Made by a program: the position numbers and the translations under genes | NCBI RefSeq assembly: GCF_963678635.1 | Contig: NC_087064.1 | Coordinates: forward strand, 53,216,684 to 53,280,683 | Length of the DNA: 64,000 nt | Reading direction: 5' to 3' | Source of the DNA: Symsagittifera roscoffensis | Taxonomy: Eukaryota; Xenacoelomorpha; Acoela; Convolutidae | Part shown: positions 57,758-64,000 of the stretch, piece after piece | Layout of the letters: every line of letters starts with the position of its first letter | Numbering within the stretch: position 1 is the first letter of the stretch | The notes under the pieces: model-generated | What the model was told of the DNA's origin: nothing | The model's database searches: none | Seen by the model: the letters and a program-made list of their open reading frames with translations, nothing else

Positions 57758-58500
57758 TCACCGGGACTTCATCAAGGCTCGCGCGCCTACCCGGTCGAGA
57801 TGCCTTTGTTTCGCACAAAGACTCAGCCAACAGACTCTTGAAAAAATACAACGACATAGTTTCTTTTTCCCCTCGCCTTTCCGCTCTGCATCTCGACTGT
57901 ACTGGTCCCAACAGTTCTTTGCAATAATCTTCACAAAATTCAAGAAAATCTTCAGATGTGCCCTTGTCTGAAAATGTGTCGTGACGCGAAAACGATCCAA
58001 ATATGAATTGATTTCATCAACATATCCCATGTGTTTATTGTACAATGATATAGACTGAGGTGCTTGAGCAGCTAAGTGAGTTTTTGACACCCGGTCGTAC
58101 CTACGCAGAGTAATTTCTGGTTCCCCAGCGCAGAATGTACTCAAAACAGTCACCGGTTTGTTGTCAAAACGTTGGGTTGCAAACAGCTGTATTTCTTGTA
58201 TCTTCATCGTCTTAGTAATATACGAACCTCTAACAGGTTTCCCGCTGTAGTCAAACTTCAGCCCAGGTGCGCGGTTTACCATCGGAGTGCCTATAGACCA
58301 GATCTGTCGCAGTGCGAGTGCCATCTGAAATCTGGTGAGTTGAACCAGTTGTCGAAGAAAAGCTTGAAACTTCTTTCCGATGGAATAAGTTCGGCGAGGC
58401 GTAGTACTAGTACTACTTGTCCAGGTTTATTGACATTTCCATCATCCGAAGGTGTCTGAACATTTCCACCAAAAAACTCAAATTTATGGATTATCCGTGA
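57758..58500 (-). pseudogene. piggyBac-like transposase, C-terminal half (copy A)
   Basis: 58324-57758 is open for 188 codons. It has the piggyBac C-terminal block: WSIGTPMVNRAPG, KPVTVLSTFCAG, and ISLYNKHMGYVDEINSYL. The last matches the family pattern P..I..YN..MGGVD..D. Just upstream, 58500-58330, another frame gives LFFDNWFNS, the region of the second catalytic Asp. A frameshift separates them near 58335. Compared with copy B about 500 bp holding the first catalytic Asp is missing at 58500/58501. Confidence 0.85.
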
Positions 58501-59165
58501 TTACCCATGATAGTGTTCAATAAACTGACACTCAGGTAGCCTTTCTCCTCTAAGCACTCTCCGACTCCTTGTTGTAGAGTTATTTCCTACTTGCCGCAGC
58601 TGCAGGTATCTTCGTCGTCCTCATCAGAGCTCAGTTCAGTATCTAAGCTACTCACATCATCAACTTCATCAGATTTTGACTCACAAGAACTAATACTGGG
58701 TCTTCGTGTTCGAGCTGAATCCCTCAAGCGAAGTCTTTCTTGTTGTTCTATGGCATCGTTCTGGGCTTCAGTCTAATAATTTCCCACCGCAGCACTTTCA
58801 TTTTTACCCTCAGTAGCATTCGTTTGAGCTTTCTGGGTCATTTGCAATATTGAGAGCTCGCAAACCTTCAATACTGATAATCTATCTCATCCCGCGTTTC
58901 GTCTTCCTTCCAATAAACTTCTTTGCCAATGAAAATTGAGACATTAAGAGGTCGCACATCTGTTATTTCGACTGTATTTCTAGTGGAGTCTTACCATTTT
59001 ACCTTTAAAGTAGCCCAGTTATGACTTCGCACAAGCGTCCCCCTCCAGCTTGAATCTGGTCGCCATTCGAGCTTCAAATCGGAGGGAAGAATTAGTTCTG
59101 TTAGTAAAATTGTGTCGATAACCCGGCAGTCGATGTAACAGAACATTCGAAGTCCTCTGTGGTAC
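58501..59165 (-). pseudogene. Region 5' of transposase copy A, acidic N-terminus and unrecognised frame
   Basis: Acidic Ser/Asp-rich frame SSLDTELSSDEDDEDTC (58680-58595), typical of piggyBac N-termini, preceded by stops. From about 59165 to 58880 a frame interrupted by one TAA reads LILPSDLKLEWRPDSSWRG, then VEITDVRPLNVSIFIGKEVY. It weakly resembles the 1B domain of UPF1-like helicases (W-K/R-G ... VEVT-F-V-F-W-K). This is a suggestion only. Confidence 0.4.
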
Positions 59166-59813
59166 GATTTCGTGCTATCAAAAACTCAAAATTTAGGCTC
59201 TTTTCCAGTTCCCCCCTTTTCAGAATACCGAGTTTTATGTATGTTTAACGTGTTATTACGGCTAAATGCGTGATATTACGCTGTAAAGTATGAAGAGAAA
59301 ATCAGTTCACAGTTGTCGATTTGTTCACCACGCCAAATTTCATTGGATCATGATAATGTTAAATAAGCTTTTTAATATTGAATTTGAAAGGGGGGACTAG
59401 AAAAGAGCCAAAATTTCCTGTGCGCAGACAGTAAAGATTCATATTTCCACGTTCTGGTAACTTATGGGGTACCAATGAGTAGGTATGCAAAGTTTCAGAA
59501 TCTTAAGTTACGTGGAAAAAGTGCTACAATAAATATTCTGAGCCAAAACCGAGTGATTGTTCGTAGTCCGATCACGGTTGACAAAGAAGCCCTCTATTGG
59601 ATGCATGAGGCTTTGGGGTCTAGGACAACAAGCCGAGGGGATTTCAAGCCGAAGGGACTTCAAGCCGCCGTGACTTCAAGACGAAAATTTAAAAAGACGG
59701 TTTATGCGAAATTTAATTCAGAAAATTACTGCAAATATTAGAGGGTCTAGGACAACAAGCCGACGGGACTTCAAGCCGAAGGGACTTCAAGCCGAAAATT
59801 TAAAAAGACGGTT
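59166..59813. repeat. Tandem-duplicated spacer with MULE-type terminal repeats
   Basis: Matches 61215-61885 (offset about 2.05 kb). Contains two direct copies of the GGTCTAGGACAACAAGCCGA terminal repeat at 59615 and 59743, about 128 bp apart, with no MULE coding sequence between them. Confidence 0.75.
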
Positions 59814-60575
59814 CCCGCTGTAGTCAAACTTCAGCCCAGGTGCGCGGTTTACCATCGGAGTGCCTATAGACCAGATCTGTCGTAGTGCGAGTGCCATCTG
59901 AAATCTGGTGAGTTGAACCAGTTGTCGAAGAAAAGCTTGAAACTTCTTTCCGATGGAATAAGTTCGGCGAGGCGTAGTACTAGTACTACTTGTCCAGGTT
60001 TATTGACATTTCCATCATCCGAAGGTGTCTGGATATTTCCACCAAAAAACTCAAATTTATGGATTATCCGTAGTCGACCTGAAAGTACAAACACTTTCCA
60101 AACCCACTTTTTCGTTTGCGGGGGTTATACTGTCTGAGAGACGATTTGCGACCTTCGTACGCAATAATTTGTTCATCCACGCTCCAGTTTTCTTCTAAAT
60201 ATAGTGTAGCAGCCACATCATTGAACTGATCAAATACTCTTTCAAACTTCTTAGTACTAGCAGTTGGCAACGGTGTCTCATCTTCAAAATGCAGGCTTTT
60301 TGTAATAGCCTCGAACTTGTCACTGGTAATGGCATCTGTTATCAGGTTTATTCGGGTACTCGAGCACCAGTACCTTCGAACACCGCCAAGTTTCACCAGG
60401 TTCATATAAAGAACGACAGCAAGATATGTCGGCATTTCAGCAGCAGAAACCGTAAAAGTTGAACTTGGATGCTTTGCCACACGATAATGAACAGCTTTGT
60501 AACATATCTCATTGATGAACTCGTCAGTAAAGTACTGCTCAAACTACTGAAGAGGAGATTTCACTCCGAACACCC
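59814..60575 (-). pseudogene. piggyBac-like transposase, central part (copy B)
   Basis: 60480-60064 carries the N-terminal half of the DDE_Tnp_1_7 domain: KFEAITKSLHFEDETPLPTA and WSVDEQIIAYEGRKSSLRQY (first catalytic Asp in SVDE), followed by NPRKRKSGFGK. 60094-59864 carries LFFDNWFNS (second Asp) in another frame, with a shift near 60080. The C-terminal block is cut off at 59813/59814, where the sequence jumps to the MULE-type terminal repeat. Dead copy. Confidence 0.88.
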
Positions 60576-61210
60576 CATGATAGTGTTCAATAAACTGACA
60601 CTCAGGTAGCCTTTCTCCTCTAAGCACTCTCCAACTCCTTGTAGAGTTATTTCCTACTTGCCGCAGCGGCAGGTATCTTCGTCGTCCTCATCAGAGCTCA
60701 GTTCAGTATCTAAGCTACTCACATCATCAACTTCATCAGATTTTGACTCACAAGAACTAATACTGGGTCTTCGTGTTCGAGCTGAATCCCTCAAGCGAAG
60801 TCTTTCTTGTTGTTCTATGGCATCGTTCTGGGCTTCAGTCTAATAGTTTCCCACCGCAGCACTTTCATTTTTACCCTCAGTAGCATTCGTTTGAGCATTC
60901 TGGGTCATTTGCAATATTGAGAGCTCGCAAACCTTCAATACTGATAATCTCATCCCGCGTTTCGTCTTCCTTCCAATAAACTTCTTTGCCAATGAAAATT
61001 GAGACATTAAGAGGTCGCACATCTGTTGTTTTCTAGTGGAGTCTTACCATTTTACCTTTAAAGTAGCCCAGTTATGACTTCGCACAAGCGTCCCCCTCCA
61101 GCTTGAATCTGGTCGCCATTCGAGCTTCAAATCGGAGGGAAGAATTAGTTCTGTTAGTAAAACTGTGTCGAGAACCCGGCAGTCGATGTAACAGAACATT
61201 CGAAGTCCTC
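60576..61210 (-). pseudogene. Region 5' of transposase copy B
   Basis: Duplicate of 58506-59165 with small indels. The acidic frame (60840-60658 strand-reversed) ends DEDDEDTCRCGK. 61022-60840 is a 60-codon ORF ending AAVGNY-stop, followed in frame by TEAQNDAIEQQERLRLRD. A small deletion shortens the helicase-like frame. Confidence 0.5.
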
Positions 61211-61813
61211 TGTGGTACGATTTCGTGCTATCAAAAACTCAAAATTTAGGCACTTTTCCAGTTCCCCCTTTTCAGAAAACCGAGTTTTATGTATGTTTTA
61301 CGTGTTATTACGGCTAAATGCGTGATATTACGCTGTAAAGTATGAAGAAAAAATCAGTTCACAGTTGTCGATTTGTTCACCACGCCAAATTTCATTGGAT
61401 CATGATAATGTTAAATAAGCTTTTTAAATTTGAATTTTAGGGGGGACTAGAAAAGAGCCAAAATTTCCTGTGCCCAGACAGTAAAGATTCATATTTCCAC
61501 GTTCTGGTAACTTATGGGGTACCAATGAGTAGGTATGCAAAGTTTCAGAATCTTAAGTTACGTGGAAAAAGCGCTACAATAAATATTCTGAGCCAAAACC
61601 GAGTGATTTTTCGTAGTCCGATCACGGTTGACAAAGAAGCCCTCTATTGGATGCATGCGGCTTTGGGGTCTAGGACAACAAGCCGAGAGGATTTCAAGCT
61701 GGAGGCACTTCAAGCCGGTGTGGTGTGACTTCAAGCCGGCGTGACTTTAAGACGAAAATTTAAAAAGACGGTTTATGCGAAATTTAATTAAGAAAATTAC
61801 TGCAAATATTAGA
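61211..61813. repeat. Second copy of the duplicated spacer
   Basis: Matches 59160-59742, including one GGTCTAGGACAACAAGCCGA repeat at 61665. The + strand ORF at 61525 mirrors that at 59475. It differs at few residues, but its sequence is repetitive and I do not regard it as a gene. Confidence 0.7.
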
Positions 61814-63407
61814 GGGTCTAGGACAACAAGCCGACGGGACTTCAAGCCGAAGGGACTTCAAGCCGAAAATTTAAAAAGACGGTTTATGCTAAATTTAATT
61901 ACGAAAATTTCTACAGTTATTAGAAACACCTTCCCAATAGTTTTTCAAAGACAAAGTTCCATCTAAGTATGAGTTTTTAAGGCGGGAAATTTTCTCATTG
62001 AGGTCTCGATACTTCTTTTTTCGAATATTTGATGCTCTCCTCGAGAAATACGTCGTATATCGAATCGCGAATATTGCTCCTGTTCTCCAAGTTTTTGAAC
62101 AACCGTCCAAAAAACCGGATTTTTTGTCCCCACCGATGCGTTCCAGTCACGATTCCAGCTCTCACATTTGTTGGTTTTTCCTCAAATTTTAGGACCGATA
62201 AAACACATTCCATAAATTTAGAGGAATTTGGCCAAAAATCAGGTCTTCTTCGATTTCGGCATCGAAACTTCCGAGAGACGCTTCGATTTCATTTTCAGGC
62301 AAAAACGCTAAACTGAAAAGTTTTCACGCAATTTTTTTCAGGTTTTCGTCTTGATAGCCTTTTTGAAGATCAAAATCTTGAAATTTTCGAAATATACATT
62401 GGAAAAGTGGAACCAGCATCCCCAATGAGTAGATACTACCAACATTTTCTTGACAGCTGCAATTACCCCGCTTTCATAGTCTGTTATGATTGATTCTGGC
62501 ATCAAATAGACATAGAAAAAATCGAACGGTTTTTGCTCAAAATTGTAAAAAAAATTTTGAGTAAATTTCTTCAGTTTTTGAGCCCAAAATTGTCCAAACA
62601 ACCGGCACAATCCAGTCACCGTTCGTTCCGAATAACGCATAAATTTGGGTAAACGGCGGGGGGGGGGGGGGGCGATTTGAAAGTTCCATCGCCCATAATA
62701 TTTTTTAAACGAACCAAAAATTCTAGGCCTTCAGTTGTTGCAAAAATTACGAGACCAATTTCTTGATAAAAAACAAATTCTTCGCCTTGCTTCGTTTTTT
62801 GCCATGCACCCTCAATTTTCAGGTCTTCTAAAGTTTTCGGAGATTCTGGTAAAATTTCGGCTCTTTTTGGGCTCACGCTTTTTCTGATTTTTTCGTGTTT
62901 TGGGGGCAAAAAATCTTCAGATGTCCCCTGTATCGCTTCGTCATACGATTTCTTCAAACTTCTACTGACATTTTGCTCAACGCTCTGAACCACTGTTTTT
63001 CGAAAATTTTCTTTCTGATTTTTTTTCGTCTGGGGGGAGCTGATTGTGTTCTCCAGGTTTTTTGATAACCGAATTTGAGTCTCCTGTCATTGTAACACGC
63101 GATGGACAATTGATTTCACAAAAATTGAAATAAATAAAATTTTCTTTAGTTTTATTTCTACGGAACAGAAATCCGTTTATAATGAAGTCTTGACCTTTTT
63201 TGTTGGCTTCGATAAAAAAAATCCGTATCTATTTAGGAAATAATAAATAAAACTGTTTTAAAACATGGGTTATTTATTCTCAAAAGCTCAACCGGAACGA
63301 AAGTTTTTCCGCGACCTTTCCATGTTAAATCTAAATTTACATGCGAATTTTCGGCTTCCTATTTTCCTATTCGGCTTGAAGTCCCGTCGGCTTGTTGTCC
63401 GGCACCC
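61814..63407. mobile_element. MULE (Mutator-like) DNA transposon
   Basis: A 31-bp perfect inverted repeat, 61821-61851 against 63370-63400 (outermost GGGTCTA / ggcaccc less perfect), encloses a minus-strand MULE transposase remnant. About 1.6 kb. I could not find a convincing 9-bp target duplication (flanks AAATATTAGA and GCGGCATTGA), so one boundary may be rearranged. Extra single copies of the left end lie at 59615, 59743 and 61665. Confidence 0.8.
61895..62993 (-). pseudogene. MULE transposase, frameshifted
   Basis: 62993-62616: after a charged N-terminus comes FATTEGLEFLVRLKNIMGDG followed by TFK, the MULE pattern ...DGTF with the first catalytic Asp. A run of G (about 62659-62672) gives a Pro run and a likely frame slip. 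62640-62338: YVYLMPESIITDYESGVIAA (second Asp in TDYE), then HWGCWFHFSNVYF (the GC-FHF motif). 62213-61895 holds further frames (ASNIRKKKYRDLNEKISRLK) that fit the C-terminal region. At least two shifts and stops; not functional. Confidence 0.8.
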
Positions 63408-63619
63408 GCGGCATTGAAAGCCATCTTTTATTAATCGTGGTATTCAAAATTGGTTTGTTGTACGCTTTCCGCCAATACCAAGAACGTGTAATTCGCCACT
63501 TGACTGCCATGCGTTTTTTTCTAATTCGGTACGAAATTGTATGTACCATCGTCCAGTATTTCTTCATCTTTCTTAAACCTAAATTATTAAGGTTGAATCT
63601 GATTCGCAATTTACACACT
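63408..63619. repeat. Paralogous segment with the empty Gypsy-2 and MITE sites
   Basis: CAGTATTTCTTCATCTTTCTTAAAC (split: 63554-63578) and AAGGTTGAATCTGATTCGCA continue uninterrupted into TTACACACTC. At the other locus these are separated by the MITE (49544-50030) and by Gypsy element 2 (50074-57402). Confidence 0.8.
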
Positions 63620-63905
63620 CAAATGAATGTCACATGTTTCGCCCCAAAAACATTTCGCCCCTAACAACTTCACACATTTCGTCCTCGCACATTTCGCCCT
63701 TAACTTATACACAGTTAATTAACCACCGCTTTTTTAAAATACAATTTGGGGGGCGAAATGTGTGTGTGGGATGAAATGTGCCAGTAATTCTATGAAGGGG
63801 CGAAACGTTTGAGGGGCGAAATGTTTGAATATCCACTCAAATTCAAATAACATGGTTCTGCATTTCAATTGAAATTTCAAGCTGATAAATTTGTTGGCCG
63901 ACATC
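63620..63905. repeat. Foldback repeat with CGAAATGTGTG arms (copy 2)
   Basis: Same order of motifs as 57408-57720, roughly 85-90% alike, with inward-facing TTTCGCCC and GGGCGAAATGTG arms around TTAATTAACC. After TTGGCCGACAT the two copies diverge. Confidence 0.65.
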
Positions 63906-64000
63906 AGTGATGACCATTTATAATCATAATTTAAATTATGAATAAATTAATCATTTAATTTATAATTTTTAGTGGTCCATAATTTAAATTGCCAATAATT
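63906..64000. other. AT-rich end of window
   Basis: ATAATTTAAATTATG-type palindromes only. Nothing coding seen. Confidence 0.4.

Noticed and set aside
59475-59741. 88-codon + strand ORF, mirrored at 61525
   Set aside because: It runs into the repetitive terminal-repeat sequence (TTSRGDFKPKGLQA is translated repeat). Duplication explains its recurrence.

Overview
The window is nuclear DNA of an animal, most likely an invertebrate. The evidence is spliceable exons of animal gene families (a YIF1 Golgi protein, an SLC22 organic-ion transporter, an SLC6 sodium/chloride-coupled transporter of the GABA/taurine/creatine type), a eukaryotic tRNA-Ala without encoded CCA, and Ty3/Gypsy, piggyBac and MULE transposons. 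I see no operons and no prokaryotic signals. I cannot name the species. The DNA is AT-rich and gene-poor. Much of it is recent duplication and transposon.

Layout. 1-850: decayed minus-strand LINE end (RNase H domain). 3138-4511: the last three exons of a YIF1 gene (+), including a GC-AG intron. 5242-8861: unrecognised coding-like pieces (minus strand) around an unrecognised 169-codon membrane-protein ORF (+). 9436-16339: a head-to-tail tandem duplication of about 3.27 kb that left one intact, intronless SLC22 gene (14624-16339, minus) and one truncated, frameshifted copy (11357-12699). 16900-39740: three large related modules (I about 16.9-22.58 kb, II 22.58-34.57 kb, III 34.68-39.74 kb). Each carries the upstream flank and the first two coding exons of the SLC6 gene. 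Only module III runs on into the transmembrane exons (39778-40900). Module II is itself inflated by nested tandem duplications of 3333, 1269 and 1331 bp. 41575-41646: tRNA-Ala(CGC). 42197-49420 and 50074-57402: two Ty3/Gypsy LTR retrotransposons in opposite orientation, each with LTRs, a 5-bp target duplication, a tRNA-Ser-like primer site and disabled gag-pol. 57.7-61.9 kb: two tandem decayed piggyBac-like copies. 61814-63407: a MULE with 31-bp perfect inverted repeats. 63.54-63.9 kb: a paralogous segment that preserves the empty target site of the second Gypsy element and of a nearby MITE.

How it fits together. The host genes appear unrelated to each other, two membrane transporters and one ER-Golgi trafficking factor. 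The most interesting arrangement is the SLC6 locus. The putative promoter region plus the exons for the cytosolic N-terminal tail have been multiplied (four first exons, three second exons) upstream of a single set of transmembrane exons, all with reading frames and donor sites kept. This could be a set of alternative promoters and N-termini, or simply debris of unequal crossing-over. The SLC6 gene is incomplete here: no exon after TM3/EL2 is visible before the window ends.
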